DNA from: Desulfobulbus sp.
GTDB lineage: Bacteria > Desulfobacterota > Desulfobulbia > Desulfobulbales > Desulfobulbaceae
Length of the DNA: 7,464 bases
Assembly (NCBI GenBank): GCA_028684915.1
Contig: JAQUEZ010000285.1
Location: 1-7,464, forward strand
Direction of reading: 5' to 3'
The stretch's first letter is position 1; every line of letters begins with the position of its first letter. Below the pieces are notes generated by a model, which saw only the letters and a list, made by a program, of their open reading frames with translations, searched no databases and was not told the origin of the DNA. The position numbers and the translations under genes were made by a program. Shown here piece by piece: positions 1-6,822 of this stretch.

Positions 1-251
1 AGGCGGATCGTTCCTGAAGATTCCGTCGACGCCCCGTAACTGGTCACCCGGATAAAATCGATTTCCAGATCAAGGGCAATAGCCCGACAGAGATCGGCGG
101 CGAAGATAAAGGCCCCGTTCAGCACCCCCAGGAGCACCAGGCTTCGGCCGTGGTAGTCCTGGGCGATCTGGCGGCCAAGTGCCCGCACCCGTTCCTGTAT
201 TTGTCGGCTGTCGACGATCTTCTCCCGTCCGGGGAGCGATGGAATGTCCAT
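1..251 (-). CDS. hpt: Hypoxanthine phosphoribosyltransferase, N-terminal part (runs off left edge)
   Basis: This is a cytosolic purine-salvage enzyme that joins hypoxanthine (often also guanine) to PRPP to give IMP or GMP. Only 83 complete codons are present; family members are about 175-185 residues, so the PRPP-binding and C-terminal part lies beyond the edge. Two hallmarks are visible: the motif GVLNGAFIF at residues 42-50, followed by the ADL helix, and the flexible-loop motif SYGASTESSG at residues 71-80 after the strand EIDFIRV. The ATG at 251-249 is preceded by an in-frame TAA five codons upstream and by a weak AGGCGAG ribosome-binding site. It lies 20 nt after the restored stop of the TPR lipoprotein gene on the same strand, so the two are probably cotranscribed. 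Family assignment is firm; the exact substrate preference cannot be read from this fragment. Confidence 0.9.
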   Translation of the reverse strand, partial: MDIPSLPGREKIVDSRQIQERVRALGRQIAQDYHGRSLVLLGVLNGAFIFAADLCRAIALDLEIDFIRVTSYGASTESSGTIR

Positions 252-271
252 TGGGCTCGCCTGTTAGATGT

Positions 272-370
272 TTATTGTTCGCTTTGCCACTTCTTCAGGG
301 TGGCGGCGTCCTCTTCCTTTTCTTGGAAGGGTTGAGTCTGGGCTAGGGTCTTTTCGAGTTCCTTGACCCC
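272..370 (-). other. Displaced C-terminal coding segment of the TPR lipoprotein (single-base frameshift)
   Basis: The minus strand reads GAG GGG TCA and meets TAG at 345-343. Adding one G to the run of four (plus-strand C at 367-370) changes the reading to Glu-Gly-Val-Lys-Glu-Leu-Glu-Lys and continues for 31 codons to TAA at 274-272. The recovered tail (KELEKTLAQTQPF, then an EKEED stretch, ending KKWQSEQ) is a typical final TPR helix plus charged tail and matches the amphipathic pattern before it. With the repair the gene stops 20 nt before hpt instead of 91 nt. Either a homopolymer sequencing error, a real mutation, or programmed slippage would explain this. Confidence 0.75.
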
Positions 371-2568
371 TCCTGCTTTTTGCCCTCGCCATACAGGGCC
401 AGGGCCAGATGATAGCGGAGAATGGGCATGTCTTCCTGTTTCTGCACGGCCTGAACAAACTCATTGCGAGCGAGGCTGAACGAACCGCGTTTGTAATGCA
501 CCCAGCCCAGGGTGTCGATGATGTGAGCGTCCTCGGGTTGCTGCTGCTTGGCGGTCATGGCCAGACGTAGGGCTTCGCCAAGGTCCGGGTCTTTGCTTTC
601 GGCGATCATCCAGGCCAGGTTGTTAGCGGCCGGCGCGAAGTCGGCTTTTATCGCCAGGGCTTTTTCATAGGCCTCCTTGGCCAGATCAGGCTTGCCGGTC
701 TGTTCATAGATGCTGCCCAGGCCCATATAAGCCCCGAGCGCCTTGGGTTGCTTGGCCAAAAGGTCTTTATATTCAGTAATTGCCTGATCGGTTTTCCCCT
801 GTTTGGTCAGAATCATAGCGCTCATGGCGTAGGGCTGCGGATTTTCAGGGTCGAGTTCCTGTGCCTTGTTGTAAATCTCAAGCGCCTTGTCCGGTTGGTT
901 GGCGCTCAGGTAAAGATTAGCCAGCACGATCTGCAGGCCGCCGCTCTTGGGCGCCTTGTCGATCTGGGCCTGGGTCATCTTGATCAGCTCTTCCTTGGCA
1001 GTTCCGCCTTTTTGCGCCAATTGGAGGAGAAAGGTGAAGGCCTTGGCGTTGTCCGGCTGGATAGCCAGCAGTTTTTCGAAGGCCTGTTTAGCCTTGGGCT
1101 CCTGCTTCATGGCCATGTAGGTCAAACCGAGACTGCCCAAAACCTCAACGTTGTCCGGCACCTTGGCGTGAAGTTCGCTGAACATCTTTTCTGCAGTGTC
1201 GTATTCCTTGGAGAAGAGGACGCCCTTGGCCAGGGTCAGAGCAGCCTGGAAATCCCGAGGGTTGATCTTCAGGGCTGTGGCCGCCTCTTTCTTGGCGGTT
1301 TCGAACTCGCCTTCCTGCAGAGAGAGAATGGCGAGCAGGGAATGAGCCTTGCTGAATCCAGGGCTGAGCTTGATGGCTTCGAGCAGGGCTTCCTTGGCCA
1401 GTTTCAGATCCTTGAGGTTGCTGTGGGCCAGGGCCTTGACAAAAAAGAGTTCACCCCATTTGGGATAGTCGCGAATCAGGCCGGTAACGGTGTCGAGGGC
1501 TTCCTGATTCTTACCGTCTTTCAATTGGAACTTGGCCTGCACCAGCTTGGCGGTGGCGTTCTTGGCGTTTTTGGCCGTCACTTTGTCCAGTTCAGCCTTG
1601 GCTTGGTCAAATTTGCCGAAGTCGAAATAGAAGTTTGCCAGCTGGGCCTCAACGTCTTCGGGTTTTTCTTCGCCTTGAATCGCCTCTTTGTACAACTGCT
1701 CTGCCTGCTCGAATTTGCCGTTTTTGGCGTAAAAATCGGCAATGGCGGTTTTGAGTTTGCCGTTTTTGGGCTCAACCTTGAGCGCTTGGGTCAAATGCTG
1801 CTCGGCGGCGTCCGGATTGTTTTCCATCAGATCAATGGAGGCCATCTGCATGTAGGGTTGGGAAGAATCAGGAAAGGCGGCGGCCATCTTTTCCAGGCTG
1901 GCTTTGGCCTTGTTCAACTCCTTCCTTTCCACATAAAATGCAGCGAGGGTGGCGTGGTTAGAAAGTTTTTTGCCGTCCAGTTCAATAGCCTTGACGAAAG
2001 CGGCTTCCGCCGCTGGAAATTGTTCCTTGGCGCTGAGCGCCCGCCCCTTGATGGCGTAAAAGCGATCCTCATTGGGCGCGCCGGCAATGGCTTTGTCGAT
2101 GGCGGCAATGGCGTCGTCGTATTTGCCGTCGATCAACTCCAGGTTGGCCAGCAGAGCCAGGGCGTCGTTGTTGCCGGGAGCCTGGACGAGCACCTCGTCG
2201 ATATTTTTCCGCGCCTCATCCTTCTTGCGGGACAGCAGGTAAAACTCGGCGGTTTTGATTTTGGCGTCGAGATTTTTGGGGTCGAGGGTTGCTGCGCGTT
2301 GCAGTTCTTCAAAGGCCTGACGAACCTCCCCGCTCTTGAGGTAGAGGAGACCCAATTGATAACGGGCGTCAGCATATTTAGGATCAATTTGCACCGCATT
2401 GCGCAACTCGATGATGGCTTCTTTTTCCTTCTGCGCCTCCAGGTAGGCCATCGCTTTTTTGTAGTGTTCCTCTTTGTTTTTGCCGCCGTCCGAGCAAGCG
2501 GACAGGGACAACAGCAACAGGAGAGGCAAGAGGAAAACAGCGGGTGGAAAGAGATTTTTTAATCGCAT
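343..2568 (-). CDS. Large TPR-repeat lipoprotein, PrsT-like, of exosortase/EPS loci (C-terminus frameshifted as read)
   Basis: As read this encodes 741 residues. The N-terminus MRLKNLFPPAVF, a long Leu-rich core and the lipobox LSAC (residues 22-25) give a signal-peptidase-II lipoprotein; the residue after Cys25 is Ser, so outer-membrane targeting is likely. From about residue 33 to the end the protein is tandem tetratricopeptide repeats, roughly 20 units with the usual A..LG.LY...G....A...Y.KAL...P pattern. The arrangement resembles PEP-CTERM-system TPR lipoproteins (PrsT, usually around 900 residues), which probably scaffold EPS machinery in the periplasm; function is inferred. The ATG at 2568 is chosen because it directly precedes the signal peptide and has GGAG 8 nt upstream; an in-frame start 20 codons earlier would put a polar stretch before the signal. 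The last 7 residues (after Gly734) are out of frame with the expected helix; one added base gives 765 residues ending at 272. A generic TPR lipoprotein is the alternative reading. Confidence 0.88.
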   Translation of the reverse strand: MRLKNLFPPAVFLLPLLLLLSLSACSDGGKNKEEHYKKAMAYLEAQKEKEAIIELRNAVQIDPKYADARYQLGLLYLKSGEVRQAFEELQRAATLDPKNLDAKIKTAEFYLLSRKKDEARKNIDEVLVQAPGNNDALALLANLELIDGKYDDAIAAIDKAIAGAPNEDRFYAIKGRALSAKEQFPAAEAAFVKAIELDGKKLSNHATLAAFYVERKELNKAKASLEKMAAAFPDSSQPYMQMASIDLMENNPDAAEQHLTQALKVEPKNGKLKTAIADFYAKNGKFEQAEQLYKEAIQGEEKPEDVEAQLANFYFDFGKFDQAKAELDKVTAKNAKNATAKLVQAKFQLKDGKNQEALDTVTGLIRDYPKWGELFFVKALAHSNLKDLKLAKEALLEAIKLSPGFSKAHSLLAILSLQEGEFETAKKEAATALKINPRDFQAALTLAKGVLFSKEYDTAEKMFSELHAKVPDNVEVLGSLGLTYMAMKQEPKAKQAFEKLLAIQPDNAKAFTFLLQLAQKGGTAKEELIKMTQAQIDKAPKSGGLQIVLANLYLSANQPDKALEIYNKAQELDPENPQPYAMSAMILTKQGKTDQAITEYKDLLAKQPKALGAYMGLGSIYEQTGKPDLAKEAYEKALAIKADFAPAANNLAWMIAESKDPDLGEALRLAMTAKQQQPEDAHIIDTLGWVHYKRGSFSLARNEFVQAVQKQEDMPILRYHLALALYGEGKKQEGSRNSKRP

Positions 2569-2576
2569 AGGAGTAA

Positions 2577-2580
2577 CTCC
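2577..2580 (-). promoter_or_regulatory. Ribosome-binding site of the TPR lipoprotein gene, inside a small palindrome
   Basis: On the minus strand GGAG lies 8 nt before the ATG at 2568 and decides that start. The same GGAG can pair with CTCC only three bases later (GGAG-TTA-CTCC, plus-strand 2570-2580), so the Shine-Dalgarno sequence could sit in a 4-bp hairpin just ahead of the start codon. The stem is short and may be coincidental. Confidence 0.55.
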
Positions 2581-2814
2581 ATTATAAAGGAAAAGTCTGT
2601 GGTGCGTGCATCTGAGTGCATTCGTCATTGTATATCAAGTCGTCGAGATTGAGGAACAAAAAAACCGCACAGCAGAAAGGCGATCGACAGTTGGGAAGCG
2701 AGGAGTCTGATTGTTTTTCCAGGCGAGCCACATCACGCTGAAGTCTTAGGGGCAACGCGCCTTAAAGCATGTCCAGCAAGAAACCCAGAAAAAAGGGGGA
2801 AACCATTTTATACT

Positions 2815-2843
2815 TTGAACTATTTTCTTTATGTATGTAGCAT
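2815..2843 (+). promoter_or_regulatory. Candidate sigma-70 promoter for the export operon
   Basis: TTGAAC (2815-2820, 4 of 6 to the -35 consensus) is followed after exactly 17 bp by TAGCAT (2838-2843, 4 of 6 to the -10 consensus). Transcription would begin near 2850, leaving a leader of about 40 nt before the ATG at 2892. The surroundings are distinctly AT-rich compared with the flanking genes. Another -10-like hexamer, TATACT at 2809-2814, has no usable -35 partner. This is a weak-to-moderate match read by eye. Confidence 0.4.
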
Positions 2844-2858
2844 AGTTTGTCAAACTAT
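2842..2858. promoter_or_regulatory. Perfect 17-bp palindrome, operator-like
   Basis: ATAGTTT-GTC-AAACTAT has two perfect 7-bp arms around a 3-bp centre. It overlaps the end of the candidate -10 element and the predicted start site of the export operon, the position expected for a repressor operator. A third copy of the half-site, AACTATTT, lies at 2818-2825, within the -35 region, and repeats the sequence at 2853-2860 with a 35-bp offset, about three and a half helical turns. The binding protein is unknown. Confidence 0.5.
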
Positions 2859-2891
2859 TTATCTCATGAAGCTTTTGGGGGCGAGGAGCGT

Positions 2892-3668
2892 ATGAAGACT
2901 TTTTCTCAGGCGGTAAAGGCAAGTGTTTGGGTGATCATCTGTTTTGGTTTGCTGGCTGCGTCCTCTTGGGCGGCCGAATCGGGGGGCGAGCAGGCGATCT
3001 CCAAGGAAGCCAAAGAACAGTATCGGCAAGAGATTCTGGGCAAGAAAGGCAAGGTTCAGTCGGATAGGGAATACATCATCGGCTATCGTGATATTTTGTA
3101 TGTTGAGGTGTATGGCGAAGGCTCGATGTCGATCGGGCCTGGAAATCCCGCAACGGAACCTGCTGCCGTTGCCGATGGAGCGGCGCCGGCCGCTCACGAC
3201 GGCGTTCGTGGGCGCGGGGTCGGCAGCGAGGTAGGGGCGGACGGACGGATTTCACTGCGCCATATCGGCGACGCCTACGTTGTCGGCATGACGCTCACCC
3301 AACTGGCCGACTATCTCAAAAAATTATACGCTTCCGTCTATGACGAGCCGAATGTGATTGCAACCCTGTTGCAAAGCAACAGCCGTCAATACACGATGAT
3401 GGGACAGGTGAAAAATCCAGGGCTTTTTCATCTCGATTATCCGACAGTGTTGGTGAAGGCTGTGGCCAAGGCCGGCGGCTTTAATGAGTGGGCGAATTCC
3501 AAGGTGACGGTTATTCGCCAGGGCAATGATTTGATTGTGGAGAAAGGACAGGAAAAAGCATCGAACAAGGTCGAAAAATTTGAATTCGATTACGACGACT
3601 ACCTCAAAGGCAAGAATGTTGAAAAGAATATTGAAATTGAACCTGGTGACGTTGTCGTAGCCCATTGA
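2892..3668 (+). CDS. Short Wza-like / OPX periplasmic polysaccharide export protein
   Basis: This encodes 258 residues. A signal peptide (residues 1-27, cleavage likely after SSWA) lacks a lipobox, so the mature protein should be soluble in the periplasm. The Poly_export domain starts at REYIIGYRDILYVEVYGE (59-76) and resumes at VGADGRISLRHIGD (114-127), separated by an Ala/Gly-rich insertion (about 77-113). An SLBB-like domain follows (QYTMMGQVKNPGLF onward) and the protein ends with a GDVVVAH strand. At 258 residues it is much shorter than E. coli Wza (379) and lacks the C-terminal outer-membrane helix, so it needs a partner to cross the outer membrane; the next gene, a beta-barrel 14 nt downstream, is the obvious candidate. 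The ATG at 2892 has AGGAG three bases upstream (rather close); an in-frame TTG at 2847 would put 15 extra polar residues before the signal peptide and lies at or before the predicted transcript start. It resembles the export proteins of PEP-CTERM/exosortase EPS loci. Confidence 0.88.
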   Translation: MKTFSQAVKASVWVIICFGLLAASSWAAESGGEQAISKEAKEQYRQEILGKKGKVQSDREYIIGYRDILYVEVYGEGSMSIGPGNPATEPAAVADGAAPAAHDGVRGRGVGSEVGADGRISLRHIGDAYVVGMTLTQLADYLKKLYASVYDEPNVIATLLQSNSRQYTMMGQVKNPGLFHLDYPTVLVKAVAKAGGFNEWANSKVTVIRQGNDLIVEKGQEKASNKVEKFEFDYDDYLKGKNVEKNIEIEPGDVVVAH

Positions 3669-3682
3669 GCGAGAGGCGATTC

Positions 3683-5134
3683 ATGCAATTTTTGCAGCGG
3701 TCTTTGTTTCTCTTGGCCTGTGTGTCCAGCCTTGGCCTTTCGAGCGCCGATTCTGCCGGCGCACGGGAGACTATTGTCACCGGTGCGGCCGGGACAGGGT
3801 ACGACTTCCGCGAACGGACGTACAAGCAGGAGCAAGCAGACAACGGAAACGAAGGAGACACGCAAAAAATATATATTGGGCCGACTATTACCGTCGCCTC
3901 TAAAGGCGTGTACGACACGCTCAATATTCAATACGCCCCGAAACTGGGCTATAACTTTGTTGACGATAAAAATGAAGTCGATCAACAGCTGAATATAAGC
4001 GACGCGCGATATCTGACAAGAAAATGGACCTTGACCCTGTCCGACGATTTTGTCTACTCCGACGACCCGGAATCTTCCTCAAGTCTCTCTCGATCGACGA
4101 CCGCAACCGATTCCAATGGACAAAACGGCAGCAGTCCTCAAGACGTCCTTTCGCGAGACCTGAACGGCCGCCAATATTGGACCAATACTGCGGGGGTGCG
4201 AACTTCCTATGCCCTGTTGGAAAACACTCTTCTCGGCGGTGGGTATAATTACTCGGTGCTCCGCAACAACAGTGGCGGAAATGAAGGGGGCCGCGCCTAT
4301 GACGAATACGACAAACACGCCTTCTTTACCAATCTCTCCCATGGGTTCAACCCAAACTGGCGATCCAACTTGGGGCTCAATTACACCCGTGGTCTCTACA
4401 ATAGCGCTGACATTACTTCCGGTGCATCCTCCAGCGTGGGCACACCGGATCTGGACCAGTATGGCGCCAACATTGGCGTCGACTATATCCGCAGTCAGCA
4501 CGATTTGTACCCTGTGAAATATGTTCTCACTGAAACTCAATATGACGGCGACACCAGACGGGACACCCAGGCGCATGAATGGTCTGCCGGTTGGGATCAT
4601 GCCTTTGATCCGCAGACGCGCGTGGCGGTGGGAGCTGGCCCCTCCTATGTGAAAACCCAGGGGTTGGAGGGAACGTGGGGGTATAACGCCTACCTCACTT
4701 TCATGAAGCAGTATGGACATCTTTCTTACTCGTTGCAGTTGGATAAACGGTATGAAGCCCAGAACTTCAGCGGCACCGACGCGTCTGGCCTTACCGACGC
4801 CTACAATGCCAGCGCCAATGTTGCCTATCAGTACACCGAGGCGCTCGGATTGAATCTTTTTGGGAAGTATACTCGAGAATCACAGATTGACCCCCAGGGC
4901 CGATACCGCGACGCCGTCACCGGCATCCTGGTGGAAAGCGCCACGGGCGACGTCAGTTACGATAAGGACATCTATCAGGCTGGTCTTGGTTTGAAGTACG
5001 ACTTTGGCCGCTGGTACACGGCTGGCGTAAAGTACGTCTATTACGTATCCGACGGTCAATTAGACAGCGATCAGTACACTGATCATCGTGTATTGTTCAC
5101 CTTGAGCGCTTCAAAAGAACTCTGGCGCTGGTAA
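3683..5134 (+). CDS. Outer-membrane beta-barrel protein of EPS locus (putative EPS porin)
   Basis: This encodes 483 residues. A Sec signal peptide (about 1-27, ending near ADSAGA) is followed by alternating polar/hydrophobic strands rich in Tyr, Trp, Asn and Gly, typical of a large outer-membrane barrel. The final stretch HRVLFTLSASKELWRW ends in an aromatic residue, as barrel C-termini usually do. A Ser/Thr/Asn-rich, probably surface-exposed loop spans about 129-152. The style resembles uncharacterised PEP-CTERM-associated barrels and EpsL-like proteins; I cannot choose between those families by eye. It probably pairs with the OPX protein encoded 14 nt upstream to form the outer-membrane EPS channel. 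The start ATG at 3683 has GAGAGG six bases upstream; a TTG at 3665 overlapping the previous stop is less likely. A Cys at residue 13 could suggest a lipobox (LLAC), but the hydrophobic core before it is too short. Confidence 0.8.
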   Translation: MQFLQRSLFLLACVSSLGLSSADSAGARETIVTGAAGTGYDFRERTYKQEQADNGNEGDTQKIYIGPTITVASKGVYDTLNIQYAPKLGYNFVDDKNEVDQQLNISDARYLTRKWTLTLSDDFVYSDDPESSSSLSRSTTATDSNGQNGSSPQDVLSRDLNGRQYWTNTAGVRTSYALLENTLLGGGYNYSVLRNNSGGNEGGRAYDEYDKHAFFTNLSHGFNPNWRSNLGLNYTRGLYNSADITSGASSSVGTPDLDQYGANIGVDYIRSQHDLYPVKYVLTETQYDGDTRRDTQAHEWSAGWDHAFDPQTRVAVGAGPSYVKTQGLEGTWGYNAYLTFMKQYGHLSYSLQLDKRYEAQNFSGTDASGLTDAYNASANVAYQYTEALGLNLFGKYTRESQIDPQGRYRDAVTGILVESATGDVSYDKDIYQAGLGLKYDFGRWYTAGVKYVYYVSDGQLDSDQYTDHRVLFTLSASKELWRW

Positions 5135-5186
5135 TTTCGGCTTGCCCTCAGAACATCTGTTCCCTTCTTTGTTTGGACCGCACCGT

Positions 5187-5204
5187 AGAAATCCCAAGAT
5201 TTCT
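5187..5204. terminator. AT-rich inverted repeat between convergent genes, possible terminator
   Basis: AGAAATC-CCAA-GATTTCT forms a perfect 7-bp stem with a 4-nt loop, 53 bp after the beta-barrel stop. It has only two G-C pairs and no clean T-run after it on either strand, so as an intrinsic terminator it is weak. It may instead act on both convergent transcripts or have no role. Confidence 0.3.
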
Positions 5205-5222
5205 CATGTTGTGTTTGGAATG

Positions 5223-5250
5223 AAAAAAATGAGGGCGCTCCACGTCACCC
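5223..5250 (-). terminator. Candidate intrinsic terminator of the sugar transferase gene
   Basis: On the minus strand GGGTG, an 8-nt loop and CGCCC can form a 5-bp stem with one G-U pair, followed by TCA and then seven T (plus-strand A at 5223-5229). It begins 6 nt after the TAA stop. The T-run is convincing, the stem is short. Confidence 0.4.
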
Positions 5251-5255
5251 AATCT

Positions 5256-6638
5256 TTATCGCGAACCTTTTTGGAATAGCACTGTCTTGACGGTGCGGAA
5301 AATAATCAGCAGATCGATAAAAAACGACTGGTGCTTGATGTAATACAGATCGTATTCCAGCTTGCGCAGGGCGTCTTCTTCAGAAGCGCCATACGGATAG
5401 CACACTTGGGCCCATCCCGTGATTCCCGGTTTTGCCGAGTGCCGGAGCGAGTAATAAGGCAGCTTTTGCACCAACTGATCCACAAAAACAGGCCGCTCCG
5501 GACGCGGGCCGACAAAACTCATCTGGCCGCGAATGACGTTCCATATCTGGGGGATTTCATCAATGCGCACTTTTCTGATGAATCCGCCGATCCGGGTCAC
5601 CCGGTTATCGTTTTGACAGGCCCAGACGGCCCCGTCTTTTTCCGCGTCTTGTCGCATGCTGCGAAATTTAATGATGGAAAAGACATCGCCTCGCTCCCCC
5701 ACACGCTCCTGCCGGTAGAAAACCGGACCGGGCGATTCAAGCTTAATGAGGATCGCCGTAATCAACGTCACCGGCAAACTGAGGCTGAGGCCTAGAAACG
5801 CCAAGGCAAGATCAAGTATCCGTTTGACCAGATAGGTCATGCGACCGCAATCAAATCCCTCCGAGAAGATCAGCCACGCAGGATTGACCTTTTCCACCAG
5901 AATTTTCCCGGTGATGGCCTCGTAAAAAGAGATGCCGTCTTCAATGATCCGACCGCGCAGTTTGCTGCTGAGCAGATCGGCAATGGGCATGGCCCCCCTT
6001 CGGTCATCCAAGGCGACAACGATCCTCTCAATCCCGGACAATCGCGGGTTGCCGTGAAGATCAGCTAGGCTTGCCGCCACTGGAATGTCGCCGTGGTCAA
6101 ATGTGGGGGCGGTTGTTCCGATCAATGCCCCGATGACAAATCCAGATTCCCTGTTGCCTTTGATTTCCATGGCTATTTTTGCCGCAGTCTCGCCGGTTCC
6201 GACAAGAATGATTTCCTTGGCAAAGAGTTTTCGCTCCAAAACAAGATAGTAGAGTGAGCGCCAAATAAGCAGGCTTGCACAAATGATAAGGTAGCAACTC
6301 CAGAAAATGGAAGTCGAGATGATGATAGAGGGGAACAGCGTGTAGATGAGTGCCAGAAGAATGCAACCGACGCCAAAGGCTTGCATCATTCGAATAAAGG
6401 TGTCAGCTGTGGTCCCCGGTTTGCGCAGATCGTAGAGATCGTAAAAATAGAGGGAGAGTTGAAAGACCAAGGTGACCGTGACAGCCCTGAGAGTGTATTC
6501 CGCCGGATCTATGAGAAAGATTTTCCAGCTGGAAAAAAGAATGAGGATTCCGAGCACACTGATAAAAATGAGCAGGCCCTCGCCAAGAAAAAACAGAATT
6601 TTACGCACAGGATAGTATTTGTTAAAAAATGTCGGCAT
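5256..6638 (-). CDS. Polyprenyl glycosyl-1-phosphate transferase (EPS initiating sugar transferase, exosortase-locus type)
   Basis: This encodes 460 residues, an inner-membrane enzyme that transfers a sugar phosphate from a nucleotide sugar to undecaprenyl phosphate and so starts EPS repeat-unit synthesis. Order of parts: four N-terminal membrane segments (about 12-36, 50-68, 85-103, 108-134); a Rossmann-like domain with ILVGTGETA (144-152); a hydrophobic segment (about 272-298) ending in ESPGPVFYRQERVG; then the catalytic domain with KFRSMR (324-329), RIDEIPQ (358-364, holding the Asp360-Glu361 dyad), MSFVGPRPERP (373-383) and KPGITGWAQ (403-411). Length and motifs fit the PEP-CTERM-associated WbaP/EpsB-like sugar transferases. 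The ATG at 6638 matches the family N-terminus but lacks a clear Shine-Dalgarno sequence; a GTG at 6692 lies upstream of the predicted transcript start. The sugar used cannot be read from sequence. It faces the opposite way from the genes on both sides. Confidence 0.93.
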   Translation of the reverse strand: MPTFFNKYYPVRKILFFLGEGLLIFISVLGILILFSSWKIFLIDPAEYTLRAVTVTLVFQLSLYFYDLYDLRKPGTTADTFIRMMQAFGVGCILLALIYTLFPSIIISTSIFWSCYLIICASLLIWRSLYYLVLERKLFAKEIILVGTGETAAKIAMEIKGNRESGFVIGALIGTTAPTFDHGDIPVAASLADLHGNPRLSGIERIVVALDDRRGAMPIADLLSSKLRGRIIEDGISFYEAITGKILVEKVNPAWLIFSEGFDCGRMTYLVKRILDLALAFLGLSLSLPVTLITAILIKLESPGPVFYRQERVGERGDVFSIIKFRSMRQDAEKDGAVWACQNDNRVTRIGGFIRKVRIDEIPQIWNVIRGQMSFVGPRPERPVFVDQLVQKLPYYSLRHSAKPGITGWAQVCYPYGASEEDALRKLEYDLYYIKHQSFFIDLLIIFRTVKTVLFQKGSR

Positions 6639-6683
6639 AATTTTTGTTGGAATAAACGTGAAGGGGATAAGTGACAGTGTAGT

Positions 6684-6712
6684 ATTAAACACAGGCCGTT
6701 TCTTGAAGTCAA
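6684..6712 (-). promoter_or_regulatory. Near-consensus sigma-70 promoter of the sugar transferase
   Basis: On the minus strand TTGACT (6712-6707, 5 of 6) is followed after exactly 17 bp by TTTAAT (6689-6684, 5 of 6). The transcript would begin near 6677, giving a leader of about 39 nt to the ATG at 6638. This also argues against translation from the upstream GTG at 6692, which would not be in the RNA. Confidence 0.6.
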
Positions 6713-6793
6713 GGTTGGTTAGGCGGAGTCTTTTACGTCGAGTTTTTCTCCAAGCGATGAGGCAGGGGAAAAGCGCACTGGCAATTATTTATT

Positions 6794-6822
6794 TTGACCC
6801 GTCCCATCGCGGCATGTAACAT
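6794..6822 (+). promoter_or_regulatory. Candidate sigma-70 promoter of epsI
   Basis: TTGACC (6794-6799, 5 of 6) is followed after 17 bp by TAACAT (6817-6822, 4 of 6), with TG directly before the -10. Transcription would start near 6829, giving a leader of roughly 93 nt before the ATG at 6922. The -10 element is overlapped by the inverted repeat at 6818-6844. Confidence 0.45.

Larger units (their letters stand above)
2569..2891. other. Divergent intergenic region between the TPR lipoprotein and export operon
   Basis: This 323-bp gap separates two genes transcribed away from each other. No convincing coding sequence is seen. It holds the promoter and palindrome listed separately on the rightward side (2815-2858). 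Leftward, a weak sigma-70 candidate is TTGATA at 2638-2633 followed after 17 bp by TCAGAT (only 3 of 6 at the -10). An imperfect hairpin with one bulge and one G-U pair can form at 2746-2765 (TTAGGGGC / GCGCCTTAA). I found no sigma-54 GG-N10-GC element on either strand. Confidence 0.6.

Noticed and set aside
150..335. Short plus-strand open frame at the left edge
   Set aside because: It lies opposite hpt and the end of the TPR gene; the minus strand has recognisable hpt motifs and this frame has none.
748..2562. A 604-codon open frame on the plus strand opposite the TPR lipoprotein
   Set aside because: It is exactly antisense to a well-supported gene, has no recognisable domain, and its Leu/Gly/Val/Phe-rich translation is what the reverse complement of Lys/Ala/Glu/Asp-rich TPR codons gives.
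2581..2586. Perfect TATAAT on the minus strand just before the TPR lipoprotein gene
   Set aside because: It would start transcription inside or after the ribosome-binding site, leaving only about five leader bases, and has no matching -35.
4079..4720. A 213-codon minus-strand open frame within the beta-barrel gene
   Set aside because: It is antisense to a gene with signal peptide and barrel pattern, and shows no domain or ribosome-binding site of note.
5151..5162. Small palindrome GAACA-TC-TGTTC after the beta-barrel gene
   Set aside because: The loop is too small, leaving a 4-bp stem, and no T-run follows, so it does not support a terminator.
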